A program made the position numbers and the translations under genes. The notes below the pieces were generated by a model. That model was not told the DNA's origin, made no database searches, and saw only the letters and a list, made by a program, of their open reading frames with translations. Of a stretch of DNA of 64,000 bases, positions 32,767 to 41,902 are shown in pieces. Position 1 is the stretch's first letter. Each line of letters opens with the position of its first letter. The DNA is taken from NCBI RefSeq assembly GCF_900660675.1, contig NZ_LR215039.1, forward strand, positions 310,001 through 374,000. The letters run 5' to 3'. This stretch comes from Mycoplasmopsis columboralis (lineage in GTDB: Bacteria > Bacillota_I > Bacilli_A > Mycoplasmatales > Metamycoplasmataceae).

Positions 32767-33820
32767 ACAATTTCACTTTGTTCCTACCCAGAATATTCCT
32801 AAAGCAAATAATGAGCAATCTCCACATTTACCGCTTTGAAAACAGTTTTTTCATAATAAATTTAATCTCTTTATTGTAATTTGTTTGCTTTTGATTATTT
32901 TTGTATTATTAGCAGGTTCTATTTTTTACAAAAACTCTTCATATAATCCTGAATATAACAGTTTTTTAACCAATAACTTACCATCATCACTAAGTCCAAT
33001 TGTATCTCGTTCATATGATAAAGGGCCAATTACTGATTATTTATTTTATTTAAATGATCACAAAGTAATTAATTTAATTGATGTACAAAACTATCAATCC
33101 ACCTATACAATCACTTATAATCCTTACGATGTAATATATGCAACAACTAAAATCAAATTGCATTATATTTTAGGAACCAATCACAACGGAGTAGATAATT
33201 TAGCAATTTTGTTTAATTCGTTTTCACAAACCTTTGCGATTTTATTTATAGCAGCCTTTTTACAAGGAGTACTCGGAATTTATACAGGTACTGCATTTGG
33301 TTATTTTTACCAAGGTAAAACTTCAAAGATATCATTTTGAATCATTGGAACAATAATGATAATTCCATTTTTATTTTTAAGCATTTTGCTTTTTAATTTA
33401 ACTGGTTATTCATTTGTTAAAGCCATTCTAATTTTGAGTTTTATTGGTTTTTTTGCTATTTTTTACTTTAGCTACACTCATACTGTTGCTTTAATGCAAA
33501 AAGAATATATTATTGCTTATAAAGTTCTTGGTTTAAGGCCTTATAAAATTATTTGAAGAATGTGCAAAATAAATTTGTTTAACACTTTACCGCTAATAGC
33601 CGAACAAATGTCATTAGGACTAATATCGCTTGCTGCTTTATCATTTTTTAACATTGATGGCATCTATTTATTTGCCAATATTGGTAATTTATACAAACAA
33701 TTAATTGATAACCCAAATAATGTCGCTTTATTTATTGTTACATTTGTTTTATCAATTATATTAATTATCTTAATTAAGAGTTTAGCTTATAAAATTGCAC
33801 AGATTTTTTGAAGAAGATAG
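32759..33820 (+). CDS. OppC/DppC-like ABC transporter permease
   Basis: Partner permease of 353 residues. A cytoplasmic N-terminal tail of about 35 residues and a first membrane helix (FNLFIVICLLLIIFVLLAG) are followed by an external domain of about 90 residues. A reduced version of the OppC signature reads HYILGTNHNGVDNLAILF (family consensus HxLGTDxxGRD). The EAA loop is EYIIAYKVLGLRPYKIIWRM. Loss of the usual Asp/Arg in that signature shows strong divergence. Its Shine-Dalgarno AAGGAGG lies inside the upstream gene. The stop is 6 nt before the lipoprotein gene. TGA is Trp. Confidence 0.75.
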
Positions 33821-33826
33821 GAAAAA

Positions 33827-35860
33827 ATGAAAATAAAAAGAATTTGGTTTGCTTTACCTTTAGTTGGTCTAAGTTCACTTGCAACAATTGCATGTGTTTC
33901 TCCTAGTTCAATTAAAACACCAACACATTATGTAAAAACTTTCAATTATGCCAACACTTACGCTGATGGCGTTTTTCCCATTTTTGAAAATCGAAAATAT
34001 CAAAACGAAATTGAAAAAAATCTCTTCGCTCCTTTAATTAAATACACTAGTTTTGATGATTTGCTAACCGATAAGGTCAATAACTTAATTGTCCAATCTT
34101 CTAAGACTTATTTGTCGTTTTATTTGGCAAAAAGTTTAAAAGTATATTTTGATAACAAAAATACTCTGACATATAATAATGATAATTACAAAGATAATAG
34201 TTTGTTTGCTCAAAAGTATCTAGAGATTTTACACTCTAATGATGTTACCTCAATTAATCATAAGGATTTTTTTGATAATTTAAATAAAGCGTGAAAGATC
34301 GAATTTGAATTAAAAGATAATCTTTATTATTCAAATTACCAAGGGGCAAAAACTCAAATCGCTTTTAAGGTTCAAGACTTATTAAGCAGAGTAACTGCTA
34401 GTGATGTTGCTTATTTTCAAAACAATTATGGTGTTGAATTAAAAATTGAAAATAATAAATTTGTAATTTATTCAACCAAACATAAATTAAGTGAATTTTT
34501 TGAAAACGAATTAATGAAAAATTTAATTTTTAACCCTTCTCCTGAAAATATAGTTAATAAAAATTACCAAAACTCCCTTTATTTGTCCAAATATGTTCCA
34601 TTAAAAAATCAAATTGATCAAATCACATTACTAAAAAACACAAATTCTCCTGATGAGTTATTTAATGAGTCTTTGAGTAATTTAAATGAAATCACTTTAA
34701 ACTTTAACCCTACACCTTTGGATGTGGAAACTTTCAGAATTCAACAACTTAGATCGTATCGTCAAAATTTAATTTCTGAAATTCCTTACAATCTGTTTAA
34801 CAGCACTCAAAAAGATGATATTTTATCCCGTTCAAGACAATACGGTTTAAGAGAAACAATTAAAACACAAAACCTAGCATCATCGCAAAGATTTTTATAT
34901 ACAACTGAATATCAAACAAAAAAAATTGATGCTTTTAATACAAATTTTAAAAACTTTTACTTCAAAAAATCTAAAGAATCATACTTATTCAAATATTATT
35001 TAAGTCGATTGTATTCTTTGTTTGCTAAAAGTTATTATTTAGATAATCCATATTATTGAAATTCACTTTCATTGCCATCAACATTATTTGAAAATAATTT
35101 TAACGAACAAAATGGATTTGTTACATTAAGTGATGCATCTACTCTGTTAAACGAACAAACAATTTTCTTAAATTCAAAAAATGAATTTCGAAAAATCAAC
35201 TTTTACAATTTACAAAACGAATTTTTCAAAAACGAAAAAATATTAGATTTTCAGCAACAATTAAAAAATTTATATTTTGATGAAATCGTAAAAGAATTAA
35301 ATTTGCTCATAACTGAATTTATTCAAACTAATAAACTTCCTTTTGGTGCGATATTGGAGTTTGAATATCCAATTTTAAATACCTATTCTGAAAAAGAGAT
35401 ATCCCTTCATCAAGAGTACCTAAAAATGCTAAATGGCGTATCTAAAAACTTAAACATTCATGCTTCATTTGTGGATATTGATTCTTTCAAAAATAAAAAT
35501 TATTTTATTGAACCGCATAAAATCGAATACCCAAGCAAGTCATTAGAGTCGTTTATAAACACTATTTTTGACACTTCAGAAATTAATCAATATCTAAAAT
35601 CGAATTTTTTAAATAATTCTTATAGCATTCTTGATCAAAACAATATTAATAAAGATAGTTTCATTGAAATTATCAAAACACACAATATCCAAGATCAAAT
35701 TAAACTAATTAATGATTTAAACAATTTAATTCCATTACCTTTTGAGCCTTTAAATGTCAACACTTCAAAAAACTTAAACAAAATATTGGTACAACAATAT
35801 TACACTTATCCATTATTTGAAGACGGTATAACTTCTTTTGAAGATATAAAAATCAAATAA
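33827..35860 (+). CDS. Substrate-binding lipoprotein of the second Opp-like importer
   Basis: Lipoprotein of 677 residues. The signal peptide MKIKRIWFALPLVGLSSLAT leads to lipobox TIAC, with Cys23. The body is Asn/Lys/Tyr/Phe-rich and I see no strict family 5 signature, but the arrangement permease-permease-lipoprotein and the size point to a highly divergent OppA-type binding protein. Segments such as PLIKYTSFDD and KNLIFNPSPENIVNKNY resemble OppA-like elements only loosely. The first Trp uses TGG, others TGA. It is followed by a bidirectional terminator. An alternative is an unrelated lipoprotein that joined the operon. Confidence 0.65.
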
Positions 35861-35889
35861 AAACAAGAATTTGGTGAGATTCTTGTTTT
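35860..35889. terminator. Bidirectional terminator
   Basis: An 11-bp perfect stem AAAACAAGAAT/ATTCTTGTTTT with an 8-base loop, lying between the convergent genes ending at 35860 (plus) and 35897 (minus). Confidence 0.8.
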
Positions 35890-35896
35890 TATTTGA

Positions 35897-37930
35897 TTAA
35901 ACTAATTTGATTGTTAAAGTTTCGGTTGTGTTATCAGTTTTTAAGACTTCTAATGTAAGAATTCCGTTTTCTCTGTTATATAAAGCTTTAATGTACTTGT
36001 CTTTCGAAATACCTGAACCTGAGTGCACACCTTTATCATTGACTAATTGTATAGTATTAAAGTACTCAGTTTTTAAAACAATGATTTTATTTACTGCTCC
36101 ATCTGTATATCCTGGAAAACCAAATCCTTTTAAGTTCTCATCACTTAATCTTCCATAATATTGCATAAATTTAATATTATTTTTCTTTGGTTTAGTATCG
36201 AGATAAGCATTTAATTCTTCTAAGTTTCTAGTTGTAATAACTTTATATTTTTCAGTTTCTTTTGGATATTGATCAGATGCTTCGCTTGTGGTTGCCTCGG
36301 TTGGAGCTGTTGAAGCAGCAGGATTAGGTGTTTCTTCAGCTGGAGGGGTTGCGGTTCTTGGGCTCGCTTCTGCTTCTGTAGATTCTGTTGAACTAGGAGA
36401 AGTTGTTGTATTTGATGATTCAGATGAATTTGAAGTATCTACTGAATCAGAATTAGATGGAGAAGTTGTAGGTGAAGAATTTCCTTCGACATTTTCAGTT
36501 GAGGTTCCATCTACGGTTCCTGTAGAAGAATCTCCAGTTGGTGTATTAGAATTTCCGGTTGTAAAACCAGTTGAAGAAGCATCGTTTTCTGAAGCGTTAT
36601 TTGATGTTTCTGAGTCATTGTTTTCTGCTGGGCTAGAAGGTTTTTCTGTACTTTCTGTATTTGCAGGTTGTCCCGCTGAATCATCGGTTCCTGGTTGTGC
36701 TCCAGTTGTTGAAGTACCCGCTCCAGAAGAATCTGAAGTTGCTGCTGAACCACTTCCTCCATCTTGAGAATTGTCGGTTGCTTCCCCGCCAGTAGCGGTC
36801 GCATCTCCTGTTTCTTGGTTATCTGTATCTGGTGCTGATTCTTTTTCGTTTACTTTATCATTATTTTCCTGGCTAAGTTTTTTAGCTAGTGAATTAATTT
36901 CAAGAACTTTGATTTTTGATACACCTTCTAAGTAGCTGTAAATTACATTATCTACAGTTCTTTGTGAATCAACATATTCTAATACTTTAGTATCATCTGA
37001 ATTTGCTTTTAAAACTTCTTTAAGTTTAAGAACTTGAGAGTAGTATTTTTCTAAAAGACTAACATCAGCAGAGAATTGTTCTTCGGTGTAATCTTTATTT
37101 ACAAAAGTATCTTTTTTTGCTTTTAAATCAGCAAAGAATTTATCATAAACCTCTTTAGTGTACATTTCTTTATAAAGAGATAATTTTGTAATATCCTCTC
37201 TTACAGTTGTCGAAGTAGAAGGCACAGCTGCTACAGGTGCATCTTTAGGTTCATCTTGAGTAGTTGATGAATTTTCTTCAGTACCATCAAGTTTAATAAC
37301 TTGAGTTACATTTTTACCATCATAAGTAAATGAAACTTCTAAGTTTCCATCTTCTAAAATTGTTGCATCTAAATAATCATAAGCTCTAGTTGGATCATTG
37401 TTTTCTTGTCTTGAAAATCCTACTTTTGTTAAATCTGTTCCTTCTTTTAGTCTTACTAATTCTTTAGGAGATTTGCCTCCAGATTTTAAAACTCCAGAAT
37501 CATCAAGTTTTCTTAATCTAATTGTTGAATAATTTCTTTTTCTTGAAAATTCCAATTCTGCTTTAAGATTGTCTAATGAGACAATTTCAAGTAATTTTAT
37601 AGATTTTTCTTGGTCTTTTTCTGCACTAGTTCCTTCACCATTTCCAGGTTGAGCGTTTGTTGTACCTCCGTTATCAGTACCTGGTGTTGTTGGATTTGTA
37701 GGAGCTGGTGTTGTTGGCTCTGTTGGTGTACTTGGGGTTGGTGTACTTGGGGTTGGTGTACTTGGGGTTGGTGTACTTGGGGTTGGTGTACTTGGGGTTG
37801 GGGTTGCAGGTTCAGGTTTAGGTTCAGGCGCTGGTTTTTCAGGTTCCTTTGCACATGCCGCACTTGCTGCAATTGCCACTATTGAAACTGGCATAATAAA
37901 TAAACTTTTTAATAACTTACTTTTTTTCAT
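35897..37930 (-). CDS. Ser/Thr-rich repeat lipoprotein with two similar terminal domains
   Basis: Predicted surface lipoprotein of 677 residues. The signal peptide ends AIAASAAC, with Cys26. A Pro/Glu/Lys spacer and five tandem PSTPT units (about 45-70) are followed by an N-terminal domain (about 110-222) and a helical domain (about 245-350). A very long Ser/Thr/Glu/Asn/Pro low-complexity region (about 355-555) comes next, then a C-terminal domain (about 565-677). The two terminal domains look alike: [20 protein letters not shown] against [20 protein letters not shown]. The protein has no Trp, so no TGA. The tandem repeat could change length. A TATAAT box ends 6 nt before the ATG, so the mRNA is probably leaderless. 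Function is unknown; a variable adhesin or shield is a guess. Confidence 0.85.
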   Translation of the reverse strand: MKKSKLLKSLFIMPVSIVAIAASAACAKEPEKPAPEPKPEPATPTPSTPTPSTPTPSTPTPSTPTPSTPTEPTTPAPTNPTTPGTDNGGTTNAQPGNGEGTSAEKDQEKSIKLLEIVSLDNLKAELEFSRKRNYSTIRLRKLDDSGVLKSGGKSPKELVRLKEGTDLTKVGFSRQENNDPTRAYDYLDATILEDGNLEVSFTYDGKNVTQVIKLDGTEENSSTTQDEPKDAPVAAVPSTSTTVREDITKLSLYKEMYTKEVYDKFFADLKAKKDTFVNKDYTEEQFSADVSLLEKYYSQVLKLKEVLKANSDDTKVLEYVDSQRTVDNVIYSYLEGVSKIKVLEINSLAKKLSQENNDKVNEKESAPDTDNQETGDATATGGEATDNSQDGGSGSAATSDSSGAGTSTTGAQPGTDDSAGQPANTESTEKPSSPAENNDSETSNNASENDASSTGFTTGNSNTPTGDSSTGTVDGTSTENVEGNSSPTTSPSNSDSVDTSNSSESSNTTTSPSSTESTEAEASPRTATPPAEETPNPAASTAPTEATTSEASDQYPKETEKYKVITTRNLEELNAYLDTKPKKNNIKFMQYYGRLSDENLKGFGFPGYTDGAVNKIIVLKTEYFNTIQLVNDKGVHSGSGISKDKYIKALYNRENGILTLEVLKTDNTTETLTIKLV
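37723..37797. repeat. Five tandem 15-bp units encoding PSTPT
   Basis: Near-identical TTGGTGTACTTGGGG units read in frame in the minus-strand lipoprotein. As multiples of three, changes in copy number would alter spacer length without a frameshift. Confidence 0.9.
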
Positions 37931-37936
37931 GTCTAA

Positions 37937-37942
37937 ATTATA
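37937..37942 (-). promoter_or_regulatory. -10 box 6 nt before the start of the repeat lipoprotein
   Basis: TATAAT on the minus strand, then TTAGAC, then ATG (37930). There is no room for a Shine-Dalgarno, so a leaderless transcript is likely. Confidence 0.55.
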
Positions 37943-38020
37943 TATTTTTAGAAAACATCAAAACAGCTATATAAAATATTTCCAGAATTTAAAATTTGCT
38001 TTTTTATTTTTAAAAAAGAA

Positions 38021-38026
38021 TATAAT
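38021..38026 (+). promoter_or_regulatory. -10 box 6 nt before the start of the Bax-inhibitor-like gene
   Basis: TATAAT, then TCTTTT, then ATG (38033). A TTGCTT at 37996-38001 could be a -35 with a long 19-nt spacer. No Shine-Dalgarno is present, so leaderless initiation is likely. Confidence 0.55.
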
Positions 38027-38032
38027 TCTTTT

Positions 38033-38812
38033 ATGCTTAATAATAATGAAAATAGTAAACCAGAAATTGTTATAAACTCACTAAATCACAGCTTATTCGC
38101 TAAGAAATATTTTTCAGTTGCTTTCGTAACTTTTGCTTTTAGCTTACTTGTTTTCTTTATAGGTTCTTTAAGTGTATACTTTGGTTTAGATGCATTAGTA
38201 AAAAACGGAACAATTAGACCATACTCAATTTACGTTAGCTTAATTGCTGTAACTATTGCTTACTTTATAGTTTCTCTTATTTTTACATACAAAAAAAGAA
38301 ACGGTTTTTTAATTACCAGCATATTTTGAATCGTTGCTGAATTGTTTTTTTCTTTAATTATTGGAATAGGATTAAATTATGGAAAATCAGCGGGTTTAAT
38401 TACACCTACATCAGTTTTTATCATCTTTGCAATTCCAACACTAATTATGATAATTACAGGAGCGCTCTCATATTTTAATTTAATTGATTTAACTAAAATC
38501 AAAAAACTTTTATTAGTTTTTGCTGTAATTATTATAGTCGCAATAATAGCTTCTATTTTTACAGCTTTCTTATTGCCTTATAGAAGTAATACAAATAGAA
38601 TACTAAACTTTGCAATTCCAGTACTATTGGTGGTCTTTGTTTCGCTTGCAACATTGTTTACTTGAAATAATTTAATTAAAAACGCAGAAGAAGCAGGTAG
38701 TTTCGAAGGAAGTGATTTATATAGAAAAGCAATCATTTCAGGAGTGAGATTGTTTGTAGATTTTGCAACTCTTGTATATTATGTATTATCAATTTTTCTA
38801 AGAAGAAGATAA
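38033..38812 (+). CDS. Bax inhibitor-1/YccA-like seven-helix membrane protein
   Basis: Integral membrane protein of 259 residues with about seven hydrophobic helices (roughly 28-50, 65-85, 91-113, 122-147, 157-181, 188-210, 233-256). The C-terminal pattern fits the BI-1/YccA family: a basic/acidic stretch after helix 6 (WNNLIKNAEEAG), then VDFATLVYYVLSIFLRRR, comparable with the family's Asp-containing last helix and basic tail. Two TGA codons are Trp. It is transcribed alone from a promoter abutting its start. Bacterial homologues are linked to ion leak and protease control, but the role here is unknown. It could instead be another 7-TM family. Confidence 0.65.
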
Positions 38813-38814
38813 TT

Positions 38815-38842
38815 AAAAATTGCCTTTGGGGGGGTGATTTTT
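38815..38842 (+). terminator. Possible terminator of the Bax-inhibitor-like gene
   Basis: AAATTGCC can pair (two G-U pairs) with GGTGATTT across a loop that includes a run of seven Gs, followed by Ts. It is weaker than the other terminators here. Confidence 0.45.
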
Positions 38843-38855
38843 TTATGCAAAAAAA

Positions 38856-38872
38856 CAAGAGAAAATCTCTTG
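38856..38872 (-). terminator. Terminator of mnuA
   Basis: Perfect stem CAAGAGA/TCTCTTG with a 3-base loop, then seven Ts on the minus strand. It starts 8 nt after the mnuA stop. Confidence 0.85.
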
Positions 38873-38880
38873 CTCTTTTG

Positions 38881-40410
38881 TTATTTAAATTTTAAATCTA
38901 ATCAAACCAGTAAGTGATCTGATACAAGACTTCTTACAGCATATCAAAAACTATTCGAATCTGCAGATGTATTTTGACCTTCGTTTAAACGAGTATTAAA
39001 TATGCGAAGATATTCATTTTGAAAGAATTTTTTAAAGTTTTTATCTTCAAAGAATTTTCGAACGATATCATATTTAAACGTATCTTGATTCTCAGGGTTT
39101 TGTGTAAAGGCATTTGAATCATAAAACATTCGATCGTATGGATTGGCATAAGAATCATTAAGGTTTTGATTCTTTACTGCATCTCTAATTTTTGAAGCAG
39201 TTCTTAAAGAAGTTGAATTAATTGGAGCATCTCCTCAACCTTGTAGATATCCTTTTATTGCCAAATTAACGAAAATATCTGAAGATTCAGCCGGTATGTT
39301 GGTATCACCACCAAAAATAACGTTTTGAGCTCCTTTATTTTTAAAATATTCAACTACTTTATCAAGGTTGTAAGCTTCAGCACCTTCTTGAGAACCAATT
39401 GTATTTGCGTAATACAATTCTCTAGGATATTTATAATCTAAATCAAAGAATTTTTTCTCTTTTTTACTTACTCTTGCTCCTGGAGAATCTAAGTGATCAA
39501 AAATAGTTGTAAAGACATTTTCAGTACCAGTAACCTTGAACATAACTCCAAAAGGAGGTCTAACATAAGTGGTAGTTGTCTTTTTAGGCCCATAAGGGTA
39601 ACTTATTGGTTCATTAAAAGATTTTTCAATACTTCCATCATTAAAATGTAACGGGCTAACTTTAAGTGAGTCATACAAAATAACAACCGATTCTTGAGTG
39701 TCTGAATTGGACTCTTTATTGTAATGAGAACTGTCTTGGTAAATCATTTTGTAATTACGTTTTGACATTGAATTTAGTTTATCAACAATTAGCTGTACAT
39801 CTGCCCATTTACCATTATTGATTTCAGTTAAACCAACTACATCTAAATTAACTTCATTCAAAATGTAGCTGATTATATTAACCTTGAACTCATTTTTATA
39901 GGTAGCGGCAGGATAATTCAAAATATTTCAATGTCCGATTTTTAGATTATCCGCATCTTGAACTACAATTGGTTTATCTGGTTGTGGATCCGGTTGTGGT
40001 TTAGGATGGGGTTCAGGATTTGGTCTAGGTTGTGGTTCGGGTTTTGGTTGAGGATTTGGACTAGGTTGTGGCTCAGGTTTTGGTTGAGGATTTGGTCTAG
40101 GTTGCGGTTTTGGTTCAGGTGTCGGTGCTGGTTTAGGTTGAGATTCTATAGAATCTTTAGGAATTGGAGGATTTTGAACTTTTGACCCTTCTTTATTGTC
40201 GACGGGTTGTTTATTATTATTTTCTTTTGCAGGTGTTTTTGGTGTTGCGGTTGGCACAAGTATTATTTTACTAATCCCTTCAAAAGTATCTAGTTCCTTA
40301 TCGTTTTTATTATCATTTTTATTTTCAGCAACACACGAAATTGAAGCGGTAAACACCGCTGCTGAAGAAGTGATTAAACTGATTAATTTAAAGTATTTTA
40401 TTTTACTCAC
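38881..40410 (-). CDS. mnuA: MnuA-type membrane nuclease lipoprotein
   Basis: Surface-anchored DNase/RNase of the endonuclease/exonuclease/phosphatase fold that degrades host nucleic acids to supply nucleotides. It has 509 residues. The signal peptide ends TASISC, with Cys26. A Pro-rich stalk of about 50 residues (PxPxP repeats, about 95-145) is followed by the catalytic domain. Visible motifs are IGHWNILNY (metal-binding Asn), LTEINNG (metal-binding Glu), FDHLDSPG, FGGDTNIP (Asp-x-Asn) and C-terminal SDHLLVW (catalytic Asp-His). The start is GTG. TATAAT ends exactly 6 nt upstream with no Shine-Dalgarno, so it is probably leaderless. TGA is Trp at several sites, including GHW and LLVW. Confidence 0.92.
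40019..40090. repeat. Two 36-bp tandem units in the mnuA proline-rich stalk
   Basis: Imperfect 36-bp repeats encoding a PQPKPEPQPxPN unit, with a partial third copy downstream to about 40116. They form a rigid spacer between the lipid anchor and the nuclease domain. Confidence 0.75.
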
Positions 40411-40416
40411 GTTTTA

Positions 40417-40422
40417 ATTATA
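40417..40422 (-). promoter_or_regulatory. -10 box 6 nt before the GTG start of mnuA
   Basis: TATAAT on the minus strand, then TAAAAC, then GTG (40410). There is no Shine-Dalgarno; leaderless initiation at GTG is predicted. Confidence 0.55.
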
Positions 40423-40498
40423 TTTTGTTCTTGTGCATTCCCGCAAAAAAGGGCTTAATATTTCCAAAATGTAGAAAAAATCATTCATTTCATTTAAA

Positions 40499-40520
40499 CT
40501 CTTTAATTAATATTAAAGAG
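40499..40520. repeat. Perfect inverted repeat just upstream of the hisS -10 box
   Basis: Arms CTCTTTAAT and ATTAAAGAG are separated by TAAT. It covers the -35 region of the promoter whose TAAAAT lies at 40529-40534. It could be an operator; it is not followed by a T-run. Confidence 0.5.
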
Positions 40521-40528
40521 AAATAATG

Positions 40529-40534
40529 TAAAAT
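40529..40534 (+). promoter_or_regulatory. Probable -10 box for hisS-aspS
   Basis: TAAAAT preceded by ATG (TG two bases upstream), 35 nt before the hisS ATG. The leader holds a TTAGGAGC Shine-Dalgarno. No T-box-like structure fits in this short leader. Confidence 0.5.
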
Positions 40535-40569
40535 TAATAAGCATATTACAACAATTAATTAGGAGCAAA

Positions 40570-41886
40570 ATGGTTAATAAAGTAAAAGGAACTATTGATT
40601 ATTCAATTGAACAATACAAAAACAAAAGACTAGTGTTAAACAACTTTGAATTTGTGGCCGAAAAATTTGGTTTTAATTTCATTGAAACCCCAATTTTAGA
40701 ATATTCAGAATTATTTAAACGTTCAAACGAACAAAGTGAAATGGTCAAAAAAGAGATGTTCGAATTCCTTGATAAAGGCGGAAGAGAAATAGTATTGCGT
40801 CCTGAAGGAACAGCTTCTTTTGTTAGAAGCTACATCAACAACAAGTGATACGCACAAAATGAGGTTGACAAATTCGCTTATTGAGGACCTATGTTTAGAT
40901 ACGAGAGACCTCAAGCTGGTAGATACAGACAATTTTACCAAGCTGGCGTGGAGTACGTAGGACCAAAATCACCTTTTAAAGATGTTCATGTAATTATGAC
41001 CGCTACCACTTTATTAGAGTGAGTGTCTCTTGAAAATTCAAAAAATATCAAACTTCACATTAACTCAATCGGGGATGCTACAACTCGCGAAAATTATCAA
41101 AAAGCGTTAAAAGAATTTTTGCTACCTTACAAAGACCAATTAAGCGAAATTTCTCAAGAGAGATTAGAGTCAAATAATGTATTAAGAATTTTGGATGACA
41201 AAATCGACTCTAAATTGCCATTTATGAAAAATGCTCCCAAAATTGCAAAATTTTATTCTGTAGAATCTCAAAAATATTTCAAAGACGTGTTAAATTTACT
41301 TGATTTTTACGATGTTGATTACAAAATCAATCCTAACTTAGTTAGAGGTTTAGATTATTATGATGAAGTGGTCTTTGAGTTTGTATTAGAAACTAAAGAA
41401 GGACAAAACACCATAATTGGTGGAGGAAGATATTCTAATTTAATCAAACAATTAGGCGGACCTGATGTCTCTAGTGTAGGATTTGGATTTGGAGTTGATC
41501 GTTTACTTGATTTAATTGAAAGCGAACCTATTCCAGAACCATCTCATGAAGTACCCAATATCGGAACAGTTATTAATCCTGATTTTATCTTAGCAGCAAG
41601 CTCAAAACAATCAACATTAGAAAATTTATTTGCTTTATATTTTGAATTTATATACGACGAAAACATATACAGCGTAAATTTTGTCCCTGAATTAACAAAA
41701 AGTAAAAAGATTTTTGAGATGGCCAAAAAACAACAAACTAAATATTTAATTTACGAAGATGAACTAATTTCAAATCCGGATGTAGTTTTCATTAAAAATA
41801 TGGAAAACGGTAAGAAAATGCAACTTGATATAAGTGATGCTTCTGAGGCTTTTGATCAAATAATGGATTTTGTAGATTTAGATTAA
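40570..41886 (+). CDS. hisS: Histidyl-tRNA synthetase
   Basis: Class II synthetase charging tRNA-His. It has 438 residues. [11 protein letters not shown] (motif 1 region) starts the core. Motif 2 reads [19 protein letters not shown], the HisA-type motif [15 protein letters not shown] sits near residue 255, and motif 3 is [10 protein letters not shown]. The C-terminal anticodon-binding domain is divergent and short. Three TGA codons are Trp. AGGAGCAAA is the Shine-Dalgarno. It is followed 16 nt later by aspS, the standard hisS-aspS pair. Confidence 0.97.
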
Positions 41887-41902
41887 ATAGAATAGGATAA
41901 CC

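Noticed and set aside
36288-36767. Long plus-strand frame (159 codons) antisense to the Ser/Thr-rich lipoprotein
   Set aside because: It mirrors the low-complexity repeat on the minus strand, has no Shine-Dalgarno or promoter, and encodes an unlikely Val/Glu/Ser-only protein.
37723-37797. Tandem repeats as a possible CRISPR array
   Set aside because: Units are contiguous, 15 bp, without spacers and coding in frame. No cas genes are present.
37610-37885. Plus-strand Cys/Trp-rich frame, and a minus-strand Gln/Pro frame, over the PSTPT repeats
   Set aside because: Both are shadows of the 15-bp tandem repeat read in other frames.
39958-40185. Plus-strand Trp/Arg/Leu-rich frame opposite the mnuA stalk
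   Set aside because: It is the complement of the Pro codon repeat, with no start signals.
40420-40569. T-box or other riboswitch upstream of hisS
   Set aside because: The leader is about 30 nt, with no antiterminator structure or T-box sequence.
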